NCBI GenBank assembly: GCA_046704385.1
Contig: JBJKSB010000061.1
Location: forward strand, 108,945-172,944
Reading direction: 5' to 3'
From: GH45 sp046704385
GTDB lineage: Bacteria > Bacteroidota > Bacteroidia > Bacteroidales > SZUA-534
DNA: 64,000 nt
The notes under the pieces were generated by a model that was not told the origin of the DNA, did not search any database, and saw only the letters and a list, made by a program, of their open reading frames with translations. The translations under genes were made by a program, and so were the position numbers. Positions within the stretch are counted from its first letter, which is position 1. The number at the start of each line of letters is the position of its first letter. Positions 16,672 through 25,500 of the stretch are shown here, piece after piece.

Positions 16672-17619
16672 ATGACAGAGAAAATATTGCATATAGAGGC
16701 TATGGATCCTATTGAGCTTTTAGGAGTAAATAATGCCAAACTCGAAGTAATAAAAAAAGCATTTCCAAAAGTTCAAATTATATCCCGGGGACATGAACTG
16801 AAAATAATTGGTGAAGAACAGGATATCGCGGAATTTGAAGCGAAAATTATTGAAATCATCAATTTCTTTGACAAGTTTAACAGGCTTTCGGAGGACGATA
16901 TTCTTCAAATCTTAAATTCGTCAAAAACAATTAACCAAATTCATGGAAATATTGACGACCTGATACTTTTTGGAAATCACGGAAAACCCATAAGGGCGTT
17001 GACAGAAAATCAAAAAAGACTGGTTAAAGAAAGTACCAAAAACGACCTGATTTTTGCCCTGGGGCCTGCCGGGTCAGGTAAAACATACACTGCAATCGCC
17101 CTGGCAGTTAGGGCACTTAGAAACCGCGAGGTAAAATCAATAATATTAAGCCGTCCGGCTGTTGAAGCGGGCGAACGACTGGGATTTTTACCCGGTGATT
17201 TAAAAGAGAAAATCGATCCTTACCTTCAGCCGCTCTACGATGCCCTGCATGATATGATCCCCAGAAAAAAACTTGAAGGCTACATTGAAGAAGGAATTGT
17301 ACAAATTGCACCTCTTGCATTTATGCGGGGCAGAACGTTGGATAATGCCTTTGTGATACTGGACGAAGCACAAAATACAACATTATTGCAGATGAAAATG
17401 TTTTTAACCCGAATGGGCATGAATGCCAAATTTATTGTTACCGGTGATATAACCCAGGTTGATTTGCCGAAAGTTCAGGACAGCGGACTGGTAAAATCAA
17501 TCAAAATATTAGATAAAATTGAAGGAATAAGCGTAGTTGAACTAAATGAAACTGACATCGTTCGGCACCGCTTAGTGAAGGCTATTGTTAAGGCGTACGA
17601 GAAATATTCAAACAATTAA
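16672..17619 (+). CDS. phoH: PhoH family ATPase
   Basis: Protein of 315 residues, the usual length. A KH-like N-terminal region (about 1-100) precedes the PhoH ATPase domain, with Walker A GPAGSGKT (131-138), the SRPAVEAGERLGFLPGD signature and Walker B VILDEAQN (228-235). PhoH proteins are ATPases linked to RNA metabolism and phosphate stress. A TATTTTTG box at 16614-16621 is a possible -7 element. purC follows after 24 bases on the same strand, so they may share a transcript. Confidence 0.95.
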   Translation: MTEKILHIEAMDPIELLGVNNAKLEVIKKAFPKVQIISRGHELKIIGEEQDIAEFEAKIIEIINFFDKFNRLSEDDILQILNSSKTINQIHGNIDDLILFGNHGKPIRALTENQKRLVKESTKNDLIFALGPAGSGKTYTAIALAVRALRNREVKSIILSRPAVEAGERLGFLPGDLKEKIDPYLQPLYDALHDMIPRKKLEGYIEEGIVQIAPLAFMRGRTLDNAFVILDEAQNTTLLQMKMFLTRMGMNAKFIVTGDITQVDLPKVQDSGLVKSIKILDKIEGISVVELNETDIVRHRLVKAIVKAYEKYSNN

Positions 17620-17643
17620 ACTGACCAATAAAAAACCAAACAG

Positions 17644-18594
17644 ATGGAAAGAGCAATAGTAAAAACCGATTTTAATTTTCCAAACCAAAAAAGCGTTTAT
17701 AAAGGTAAGGTTCGCGATGTATATAACATTAATGATGAATACCTTGTTATGGTGGTATCGGACCGCATTTCGGCTTTTGATGTAGTTTTACCCAAAGGGA
17801 TTCCTTATAAAGGGCAGGTACTGAATCAGATAGCTGCTAAGTTTTTGGATGCCACAGCAGACATTGTACCCAACTGGAAACTGGCTACGCCCGATCCTAA
17901 TGTTACTGTAGGAATTGCCTGTGAACCTTTCCCGGTTGAGATGATTGTTCGTGGATACCTTACAGGTAGCTCATGGCGCCTGTATAAAAACGGAGGACGT
18001 GAAATTTGTGGCCTCCCGTTGCCCGAAGGATTAAAGGAACACCAGGCCTTTCCTGAACCACTGTTAACCCCGTCGACCAAAGCCGAACAAGGTCTGCATG
18101 ACGAAAATATTTCGCGCGATGAAATTATTAAGCAGGGGCTGGTATCGGAAGAGGATTATGCTTTGCTTGAAAAATATACTATGGACTTGTTCATACGAGG
18201 TAGCGAAATCGCCAAACAAATGGGCTTAATTCTGGTAGATACCAAATACGAGTTTGGTAAAAAAGACGGTAAAATTTACTTGATTGATGAAATTCATACT
18301 CCCGACTCATCCCGGTATTTTTATGCCGATGGCTATGCCGAGCGATTTGCCAAAGGCGAAAACCAAAAACAACTTTCGAAAGAATTTGTACGTGAATGGC
18401 TTATGGCAAACAATTTCCAGGGACGTACCGGCGATAAAATGCCTGAGTTGACCGATAGTTTTATCAATGAGGTTTCGGAACGATATATTGAACTTTATGA
18501 AAATATTACGGGCGATATATTCCAACGTGCAGATGTAAGTGCTGTGGCTTCACGTATTGAGAAAAATGTAAAAGATTATCTTAATACATTGTAA
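17644..18594 (+). CDS. purC: Phosphoribosylaminoimidazole-succinocarboxamide synthase
   Basis: SAICAR synthetase of 316 residues, joining CAIR and aspartate with ATP in purine synthesis. Recognisable elements are YKGKVRDVYNI, VSDRISAFDVVLPKGIPYKG, EMIVRGYLTGSSWRLY, LVDTKYEFG and IDEIHTPDSSRYF. The length places it in the long single-domain form (about 300 residues) rather than the short type of about 240. The ATG at 17644 is close to the usual family start. Likely cotranscribed with phoH. Confidence 0.96.
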   Translation: MERAIVKTDFNFPNQKSVYKGKVRDVYNINDEYLVMVVSDRISAFDVVLPKGIPYKGQVLNQIAAKFLDATADIVPNWKLATPDPNVTVGIACEPFPVEMIVRGYLTGSSWRLYKNGGREICGLPLPEGLKEHQAFPEPLLTPSTKAEQGLHDENISRDEIIKQGLVSEEDYALLEKYTMDLFIRGSEIAKQMGLILVDTKYEFGKKDGKIYLIDEIHTPDSSRYFYADGYAERFAKGENQKQLSKEFVREWLMANNFQGRTGDKMPELTDSFINEVSERYIELYENITGDIFQRADVSAVASRIEKNVKDYLNTL

Positions 18595-18634
18595 TTAATC
18601 TATCACAACAGACCGACTAAAATTTTAAGATCCT

Positions 18635-18770
18635 TCACTCCATTTCAGTACGCTCAGGATGGCAGTTGGTTGTAAATTAAAAGAAGGGGATTGTTTGCCA
18701 GCGGCAAACAATCCCCCTCCTACCCAAAAAAATCACTAACTTAAGTCATTCCGAACAAAGTAAGGAATCT
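18635..18770. repeat. Cluster of dispersed intergenic repeat fragments
   Basis: Three repeat-like units lie downstream of purC: a CACTCCATTTCAGTACGCTC tract (about 18635-18654), a perfect 14-base hairpin with AGC loop (18686-18699 / 18703-18716), and GTCATTCCGAACAAAGTAAG (from 18745). The last resembles the widespread Bacteroidota tract GTCATTCCGAACGAAGTGAG. The hairpin could also act as a transcription stop after purC, though it has no T-tract. Confidence 0.55.
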
Positions 18771-18797
18771 TCATAATTCCATCGAACCCCAAGGTAT

Positions 18798-19080
18798 TTA
18801 TTCCATAAATGTGGTATAGTTTTTAATGGCCAACACTGAATCAATTTTCACTATTAACTGTTTTGTAGTCTTATCCATCCCTAATTTACAGGCCTTTCCC
18901 GCAAAAATTTTTGCATCCTTAAACTTTTTGTTTACATAATGCAAAGACACATAGGTATCTATCCACATCCGGTTTTCTACGTGCTCAATTGTTTTTTATG
19001 ACCACATTAAAGCGCTTTTTAGTAGCAAGGTATCATCAGAGAGCATGTAGATTCTCCATGACATAGCATTGAAATAAAGA
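18798..19080 (-). pseudogene. Decayed C-terminal fragment of a TPR-type protein
   Basis: Read on the minus strand, about 90 codons give a coherent protein tail: YFNAMSWRIYMLSDDTLLLK, SALMWS, then a TAA stop at 18996-18998, then KTIEHVENRMWIDTYVSLHY and VNKKFKDAKIFAGKACKLGM, ending at TAA 18798-18800. The pattern ALxWSKK...ENxxxxDTYxxLHY...KFxDA...A matches the TPR tail common at the end of Bacteroidota thioredoxin-like proteins. One base change would remove the internal stop. No thioredoxin or upstream part is present, and the frame is joined to a different ORF near 19080. Confidence 0.6.
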
Positions 19081-19294
19081 AAAGAATAACAGACATCCAC
19101 GGAGTAATAAATAATCCTCCGGTTATAATTACAACAAAAAACCTTACAGTACCAATAGTTCTGAAAAACTGCATATATTCCATAATGGGCCGTATTTCAT
19201 CCTGTTTCTTATATCCTTCACGTAGCAGGTTTTTTATTTTGTTATTGTATCTGTTAATCCCTTCATTATTTGTACTATCAAATTGCATGAGCAT
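19019..19294 (-). CDS. Small membrane protein of unknown function
   Basis: Reading frame of 91 residues with a charged N-terminal half (NRYNNKIKNLLREGYKKQDE) and one or two hydrophobic segments (VRFFVVIITGGLFITPWMSV, ILFFISML). Its last 20 or so codons run through the decayed TPR fragment in another frame, so the C-terminus may not be native. It overlaps the preceding small gene by 17 bases. I do not recognise a family; it may be a truncated gene. Confidence 0.4.
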   Translation of the reverse strand: MLMQFDSTNNEGINRYNNKIKNLLREGYKKQDEIRPIMEYMQFFRTIGTVRFFVVIITGGLFITPWMSVILFFISMLCHGESTCSLMIPCY

Positions 19295-19664
19295 TCATTC
19301 GCTCATTTTCTGCCTTAAGATTCACTTCCTGGTCAATTATTTCCTCATCATTCTGGTCGGGAGAAAGATCGCCTGATAATTCACGGTGTTCCCGGTCTTC
19401 AATTTGTTGTTTAATGTTTTTATAATTGGGGACCCGTTTTGAGAAATTCGTTTGTAAAATCAGCAAATAAATTCCGTGTACAATCACCAGACACAAAACA
19501 ATATATATGTTTAACTCCATTTGCCGTACTAAAAGCACTATAGTAGCACCAGCAAGCAGAAGAATAAATATAAAAAGATAATGCCAAGCCGAGGATGAAC
19601 GTGTTGCTGAGTTCCTGAGTAAATATAGGATTATGGAAGCTGAGTTTTTTAGTGAAGGTGACAT
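19278..19664 (-). CDS. Small membrane protein with two transmembrane helices
   Basis: Protein of 128 residues with two adjacent hydrophobic helices (about 28-46 YLFIFILLLAGATIVLLV and 52-69 NIYIVLCLVIVHGIYLLIL). An acidic, polar C-terminal tail follows (LSGDLSPDQNDEEIIDQEVN). No family recognised. It starts with ATG at 19664 and overlaps the next small ORF, an arrangement consistent with a small operon now partly decayed downstream. Confidence 0.5.
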   Translation of the reverse strand: MSPSLKNSASIILYLLRNSATRSSSAWHYLFIFILLLAGATIVLLVRQMELNIYIVLCLVIVHGIYLLILQTNFSKRVPNYKNIKQQIEDREHRELSGDLSPDQNDEEIIDQEVNLKAENERMNAHAI

Positions 19665-19913
19665 AAACGATAATTTTAAGAGTGCATAAAATATTCGTTA
19701 TTGAAATTTAAAAAGAAAATCGCTGGATAAAGAATTATAATGATTTACTATTCAGATATTTAATTAAACCCTCACCAACAGGGACTTTGGCGCTTCTCAT
19801 TTTTTTTAATTAATTTATAATCAGGTATTGCACAATAATAAAATAGTTATACTTTTGCACACCGTTTTGAGAATGTCAGAACACTAGTTCTCTTAAAATG
19901 GTTGTGTTGTGAA

Positions 19914-19987
19914 GCCGATGTAGCTCAGTTGGCCAGAGCAGCTGATTTGTAATCAGCAGGCCGTGGGTTCGAATCCCTCCATCGGCT
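19914..19987 (+). tRNA. tRNA-Thr (anticodon TGT)
   Basis: Acceptor arm GCCGATG pairs with CATCGGC, followed by discriminator T. The anticodon stem GCTGA/TCAGC carries loop TTTGTAA (anticodon TGT), and GGTTCGAAT forms the T loop. CCA is not encoded. First of three clustered tRNAs on the plus strand. Confidence 0.95.
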
Positions 19988-20020
19988 CAATTAGTTCTTA
20001 TTTTATTGAAAATTATTCTT

Positions 20021-20103
20021 GGGGAGATACCAAAGTGGCCAACTGGGGCAGACTGTAAATCTGCTGACGTACGTCTTCGTAGGTTCGAATCCTGCTCTCC
20101 CCA
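20021..20103 (+). tRNA. tRNA-Tyr (anticodon GTA)
   Basis: Acceptor arm GGGGAGA pairs with TCTCCCC, discriminator A. The anticodon loop CTGTAAA gives GTA, and a long variable arm (GCTGACGTACGTCTTCGTA) is as expected for a class II tRNA-Tyr in bacteria. CCA is not encoded. Confidence 0.95.
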
Positions 20104-20107
20104 CTTC

Positions 20108-20164
20108 GTCCGCCGAAGCTTTAGCGTAGGCGGACACTGCCCGACTTCGCCAAGGTTTCGTCGG
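20108..20164. repeat. Two hairpin repeats between tRNA-Tyr and tRNA-Gly
   Basis: Stem GTCCGCC (20108-20114) / GGCGGAC (20129-20135) and stem CCGAC (20141-20145) / GTCGG (20160-20164), with loops sharing an AAGCTTTAGCG / AAGGTTTCG flavour. The tract is GC-richer than its surroundings and resembles dispersed hairpin repeats of Bacteroidota intergenic DNA. It may also act on processing of the tRNA transcript. Confidence 0.5.
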
Positions 20165-20169
20165 ACAAT

Positions 20170-20242
20170 GCGGGAGTAGCTCAGTTGATAGAGCATTAGC
20201 CTTCCAAGCTAAGGGCCGCGGGTTTGAATCCCGTCTCCCGCT
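20170..20242 (+). tRNA. tRNA-Gly (anticodon TCC)
   Basis: Acceptor arm GCGGGAG pairs with CTCCCGC, discriminator T. The anticodon stem TTAGC/GCTAA with loop CTTCCAA gives TCC. T loop GGTTTGAATCC. CCA is not encoded. Confidence 0.95.
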
Positions 20243-20318
20243 CAATTTTTTCCTTTTTTAATTTTTAAATTAGCTATTCTAAATCTGTATCAGTTTATAA
20301 GTAATTCATTGAAATTTT

Positions 20319-20358
20319 GTCTTGATCTTTTGTTACTTTTCCATCAAGGGAAAAGTAA
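20319..20358. repeat. Hairpin repeat after the tRNA cluster
   Basis: Perfect stem TTACTTTTCC (20333-20342) / GGAAAAGTAA (20349-20358) with loop ATCAAG, preceded by GTCTTGATCTTTTG. It resembles a dispersed TTTTGTTACTTTT...AAAAGTAA repeat seen in Bacteroidota. The rest of 20243-20554 holds only a loose direct repeat (TTAATTAGTCATTAT near 20434 and GTAATTAGCCATTAT near 20500) and no gene I can support. Confidence 0.5.
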
Positions 20359-20554
20359 AGAGAATATTTCTTGTTTGTATGGATAAACTATTTGAATCCA
20401 CCATTAATTTCAAGTGATCCGGGTTTCCCGATTGGTTAATTAGTCATTATAATGGAACACTGGGGGCATTCCAATTATGAAATTGGACCTTATGATTAAG
20501 TAATTAGCCATTATGAATGACCTATACGGGTATTACGATTGGATAAACCGCCAA

Positions 20555-22186
20555 TTATCTGACCTTGTCCAAATCAAACAAAACCTTATAATCATTGGCG
20601 TAAATATCGTTATAAAAAATTACCTCATTATTATCTGTTGCACAGGTTTGATAGAGAATGAAAAGCGGAACAGGTCTCTTCAGATAAACTTTTATCGGAT
20701 ATCCTTTTCCCAGGTAATACGAAACAGGTTTATTATGCTGATCCACCGTATATAATAGTATCGAAGCCAGATTCATAGCGCTATTTACCCTCACACAACC
20801 ATGACTTAACGCCCTGTTGTCGAGATTAAACAGACTTTTGCCGGGAGTATCATGCAAATAAATATTATATGGATTTGGAAACATGAATTTTACTTTTCCA
20901 AGTGCATTATCAGGACCACTTCTTTGATAAATTTTATAAGGAAAATTATCAGCAGTATACTTTGAGAAATCTATCCCCTCAACACTTTCTTCGGCACCAT
21001 TTAGCCCTGCAAACATGTTGTGATGCTGCAAATATAAGGAGTCAGTTTTTAAGCGTGGTAAAATTTTCTTAATGGTTATTGAATTGGGAACTGTCCAACA
21101 AGGGTTAAAGACCAGATAATTAATATCTGAAAAATACACAGGAGTTTGGTCTTTAATCTTACCTACAATTACTTTCGATTTAAAGATTAAAGAATCAGTA
21201 TGATATAATTTTAAATCGGAAGCAGCAATATTTACATAAATTGCCGTGTGTGGCCGTGGGTCGGGTAACCAACGAATACGTTCCATATTAACCCGCAGGG
21301 CATCAATATATCTTTTACTGGTCCAACCTAAAAATTCGTAGGTTTTTTTTCCTGGAATTCCATCAGAATTAAGCCCATGCTTATGTTGAAACGATTTTAT
21401 GGAATCTTCCAACTCCTGATCGAATACCCTGGGTTTACCTTTTATTCCAAATTTTGTTTTTAATACTCCCACAAATTGGTTTGAATCGCCTTTATGTAGA
21501 ATGAAACCTGGATATTTAGGTGTTATTTCTGAGGATTTTTGTCGGGCTTTACGGATATAATCAGCCAATTCTTTTTTAAGATGTGCATAATCCGGGTATT
21601 TTGGTTCAAAATAATTTTCAATTTCAGCCACTTTGCCCTGCTTAACAAAGCGCAAAATAATTGTATCCGAATTTGCCTTTTTCCCGGTTTTCACCGGCCA
21701 GCCTGAATGATACTGTTTGGGGTTTAGTTTGCCCATTTGTAGTTGGTGTATATATAATTGTATTCCCCGGGTCAAAGCCAGATCAAGCCGAATGTTTGCA
21801 GCCACATCCTTCTTGTTTGTACTCCTTGAAATATTTAATTTCCTGATGGAACTTATTCTATACTCCTCAGGATTAAGTCCATTGAATTTTGCATCGTTAA
21901 GTAGTTTTATGCCTGCAATTATTAAAGAGTCGGTAACCCACACAGGCTCAAAATTATTCTCCTTATAAAATTGAAAAAGCCCTGAATATTTATTGGGTTG
22001 TTGTTCAAAATAATGCTGAAGCGAGTCTTTCGCTTCACGGAATGGATAAACAACCGCCGGTTTTTCGGGCTTAACAACCTGTTTAACTTCGGGTATTGGA
22101 GCTTTGTTCTCCTGCACGGGCTGTGTTGCGTTGCAAGCCAGCAAAAATATCACAATAATGAATAAATTGAATATTCTACTTGTCAT
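20555..22186 (-). CDS. Murein L,D-transpeptidase (YcbB-like) lipoprotein
   Basis: Protein of 543 residues. A lipoprotein signal (FIIVIFLLACN) is followed by a YcbB-like scaffold region, a peptidoglycan-binding segment (FQHKHGLNSDGIPGKKTYEF) and a C-terminal YkuD catalytic domain with DTPGKSLFNLDNRALSHGCV; Cys in SHGCVRVN is the nucleophile and the preceding His is also present. These enzymes make 3-3 crosslinks in peptidoglycan or attach proteins to it, acting in the periplasm. The final roughly 50 residues form an extra tail. A TACATTTG box at 22192-22199 lies so close to the ATG that the mRNA may be nearly leaderless. Confidence 0.93.
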   Translation of the reverse strand: MTSRIFNLFIIVIFLLACNATQPVQENKAPIPEVKQVVKPEKPAVVYPFREAKDSLQHYFEQQPNKYSGLFQFYKENNFEPVWVTDSLIIAGIKLLNDAKFNGLNPEEYRISSIRKLNISRSTNKKDVAANIRLDLALTRGIQLYIHQLQMGKLNPKQYHSGWPVKTGKKANSDTIILRFVKQGKVAEIENYFEPKYPDYAHLKKELADYIRKARQKSSEITPKYPGFILHKGDSNQFVGVLKTKFGIKGKPRVFDQELEDSIKSFQHKHGLNSDGIPGKKTYEFLGWTSKRYIDALRVNMERIRWLPDPRPHTAIYVNIAASDLKLYHTDSLIFKSKVIVGKIKDQTPVYFSDINYLVFNPCWTVPNSITIKKILPRLKTDSLYLQHHNMFAGLNGAEESVEGIDFSKYTADNFPYKIYQRSGPDNALGKVKFMFPNPYNIYLHDTPGKSLFNLDNRALSHGCVRVNSAMNLASILLYTVDQHNKPVSYYLGKGYPIKVYLKRPVPLFILYQTCATDNNEVIFYNDIYANDYKVLFDLDKVR

Positions 22187-22191
22187 AATTA

Positions 22192-22199
22192 CAAATGTA
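22192..22199 (-). promoter_or_regulatory. Candidate -7 box of the L,D-transpeptidase gene
   Basis: Minus-strand TACATTTG, exact TAnnTTTG match, only 5 bases upstream of the ATG at 22186. This predicts a leaderless or near-leaderless transcript if real. Confidence 0.35.
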
Positions 22200-22220
22200 G
22201 CAGAAAATTTTAGTATAACC

Positions 22221-22450
22221 GGTTGCTTCGACTCCGCTCAGCAACCTTTATGCAGTGGTTAATGTAGGCTTTCTAAATCAACTCCGCTCAGCAACCTCTA
22301 GACAGTATCATAAAGCAGCGGCTATTGAGCACAACAGAAATGATGCTCTGTAACCTTTGTACACTAAAAAAGCGGTCATTGAGCGCAGTCGAATTACTAT
22401 TTTTCAGATTAAGTTCAAAACAAAGGTCATTGAACGCAGTCGAAATGGCC
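22221..22450. repeat. Array of degenerate CATTGAGCGCAGTCGAA-type repeats
   Basis: Several related units in both orientations: GGTTGCTTCGACTCCGCTCA (from 22221, closing with AGCAACC at 22240-22246), CAACTCCGCTCAGCAACC (about 22279-22296), GGTCATTGAGCGCAGTCGAA (22374-22393) and GGTCATTGAACGCAGTCGAA (from 22425, closing with ATGGCC at 22450). These fit dispersed intergenic repeats of Bacteroidota; small reading frames through them are not genes. Confidence 0.65.
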
Positions 22451-22459
22451 GCCCCCCAC

Positions 22460-22495
22460 AAAAAAACTCCATCCCGAACCAACGAGATGGAGTTT
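22460..22495 (-). terminator. Intrinsic terminator of the PFOR gene
   Basis: On the minus strand, stem AAACTCCATC / GATGGAGTTT (22495-22486 and 22473-22464) with a 12-base loop is followed by seven T residues (22466-22460). It lies 23 bases after the PFOR stop. Confidence 0.8.
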
Positions 22496-22517
22496 AAAAT
22501 AAAGATTAACTTAAAAA

Positions 22518-25500
22518 TTATTCAGTTTTAGAAAAATCCATAGCGGCCATTCGTTTGTAGGAATTATAGCGCCACTTAGCATTTTCCTGAGCTGAAGCAA
22601 ATAACTCTTTGGCTTCTTCCGGGAAACTCTTCATAAGTGAGGTATAACGTACTTCACCCATCAGGAAGTTTTCAAAATTATCCCAGTTAGGTTCTTTTGA
22701 ATCCAAAATAAACGGATTTTTACCTTCTTGCTCTAACTCAGGGTTAAAGCGGTATAAATGCCAGTATCCTGATTCAACAGCCTTCTTCATTTCAGTTTGT
22801 GAACCACCCATACCTCCACGTAAACCGTGGTTAATACAAGGAGCATAAGCAATAATTAATGAGGGTCCGGGATAGGCTTCAGCCTCTTTCAAAGCTTTAA
22901 AATATTGAAGATTACTGGCTCCCATTGAAACCTGGGCAACATAAACATAACCATAACTCATGGCCATCATGCCTAAATCTTTCTTGCGGATGCGTTTTCC
23001 GGCAGCAGCAAATTTAGCTACGGCACCAACAGGAGTAGACTTACTTGATTGACCACCGGTATTTGAGTAAACTTCGGTATCAAGTACCAGTACATTTACA
23101 TCTTCGCCTGAGGCCAATACATGGTCAAGACCACCATAACCGATATCGTAAGCCCAACCGTCGCCACCAAATATCCAGTTCGAACGTTTTGGCATGAAAT
23201 CTTTCAGCGCTAAAATCTCTTTAGCTTTATCGCCGGTTTCTTTTACAAGCGAAGCAATTAATTTATCAGAAGCCGCTGATGACTCAGTTGTCTTTCTGCG
23301 AACAGCACTCCATTCAGTCAATGCTTCTTTAGTTTCAGCACTTAACTGGCCATTGGCTTCATTTGCCAATCGTTCAATACGATCCTGAAGTTTTTTGGCT
23401 GAAATAGCCATACCTAAACCGTACTCAGCATTATCTTCAAATAATGAGTTAGCCCAAGCCACACCTTTACCACTCTTAGCTGCACAATAAGGAGTTGAAG
23501 GAGCTGAACCACCATAAATTGAAGAACATCCGGTGGCATTGGCAACCATCATATTTTCACCATATAACTGGGTGATGGTTTTGATATAAGGTGTTTCACC
23601 ACAACCTGCACAAGCTCCGGAGAATTCAAATAAAGGCTGAATAAACTGTGATGCTTTGAAGTTGGTGGTTCTTGGAGAAATCTCTTTAATGGTAACATTT
23701 TCAGCAATATAGTCCCAACGGGCAACTTCAGCTTCCTGGCTAGCCAATGGCTTCATTTCAAGAGCTTTTGTTTTTGATGGACAGATATCAGCACAGTTAC
23801 CACAACCTGTACAATCAAGCGTTGATACCTGGATACGGAAATTAAGTCCATCGTAACCTTTGCCAATAGCTTTTAAGGTTACAGTTCCTTCAGGAGCACC
23901 AGCCACTTCCTTTTCATCTAACAGGAATGGACGAATAGCAGCGTGAGGACAAACATATGAACATTGATTACACTGGATACAATTATCTGAAATCCATTCA
24001 GGAACATTTACTGCAACACCCCTCTTTTCGTAACGTGAGGTTCCGGCAGGGAAAGTTCCGTCTTCGCGACCAGCGAATGCTGAAACTGGAAGGTCATCAC
24101 CAGCTAAATCATTAACAGGATCAACAACATTTGCAACAAATTCAGGAACGTTGGTACGTTTTTTCGATCCGGCTTTTACTTCAATGGATGCCCATTCAGC
24201 AGGTATCTCAACTTTAATTACAGCGCTACCAGCATCAACAGCTGCATAGTTCATTTTAACTACGTCTTCACCTTTTTTGCCAAACGATTTTACAATCATT
24301 TTCTTCATTTGCTCAACAGCTACATCGTAAGGAATTACGTTGGCAATTTTAAAGAAAGCTGCTTGCATAATGGTATTGGTACGGTTACCTAAACCAATTT
24401 CTTCAGCAATTTGGGTAGCATTAATTATATATAAGCTGATATCATTAGCAGCCAGATATTTCTTAACATCATCCGGTAAATGATTCTTCACTTCATCTTT
24501 ATCCCAAAGGGCGTTTAACAAGAAAGTTCCGCCTTTTTTCAAACCTTTTAACATATCGTATTTTCCAAGGTAAGCAGGAACATGACATGCAACAAAGTCA
24601 GGAGTAGTTACCAGGTATGGAGACATAATTTTATTATCACCAAAACGCAGGTGTGATGCAGTAAAACCACCCGATTTTTTTGAATCGTAAGCAAAATATG
24701 CCTGGCAATATTTGTCGGTAGAATCACCAATAATTTTAATAGAGTTTTTGTTAGCACCTACAGTACCATCAGAACCTAAACCATAAAATTTAGCTTCAAA
24801 ACGTCCATCGGTTGATAAACTTACCTCAGGCAATAATGGTAACGATGTAAAGGTTACATCATCAACAATACCCAAAGTAAAGCGGTTTTTAGGCTCAGCC
24901 ATTTTCAGGTTATCGTAAACACTGATGATCATGGCAGGAGTAGTATCTTTTGATGATAAACCAAAACGTCCACCAACGATAATAGGCGCATTTTCTTTAC
25001 CATAATACAAATCTTTAACATCAAGATACAAAGGTTCACCATTGGCTCCCGGCTCTTTAGTGCGATCAAGAACAGCAATCCGTTTAACTGATGCTGGCAT
25101 AGCCTGCATAAAATGCTTTGCTGAGAATGGACGGTACAAATGAACCACCAATACACCTACTTTTTCACCTTTTGCATTCAGGTGTTCAACCACTTCACGA
25201 ATGGTTTCGGTAATTGAACCAATAGCAATAATTACATTTTCAGCATCAGCAGCACCGTAATACATAAATGGTTTGTATTCACGACCGGTTATTTTGGTAA
25301 TATCGTCCATATAATCTGCAACAATATCAGGAATTGCATCATAATATTTGTTAGCAGCTTCACGAGCCTGGAAGTAAATATCAGGATTTTGAGCCAAACC
25401 GCGTGTTACAGGGTGATTAGGACTTAAAGCACCATCGCGGAATGCCTGAAGGGCTTTCATATCAATAAGTGGTTTTAAATCAGCTTCTTCTAACATTTCA

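Noticed and set aside
19987..20245. Overlapping minus-strand ORFs of 69 and 80 codons with RDSNPRPLAWKANALSTEL-type sequences
   Set aside because: They are antisense translations of the tRNA-Tyr and tRNA-Gly genes, a well-known false protein.
22288..22531. Small ORFs in the gap after the L,D-transpeptidase gene
   Set aside because: Both coincide with dispersed repeats and the PFOR terminator.
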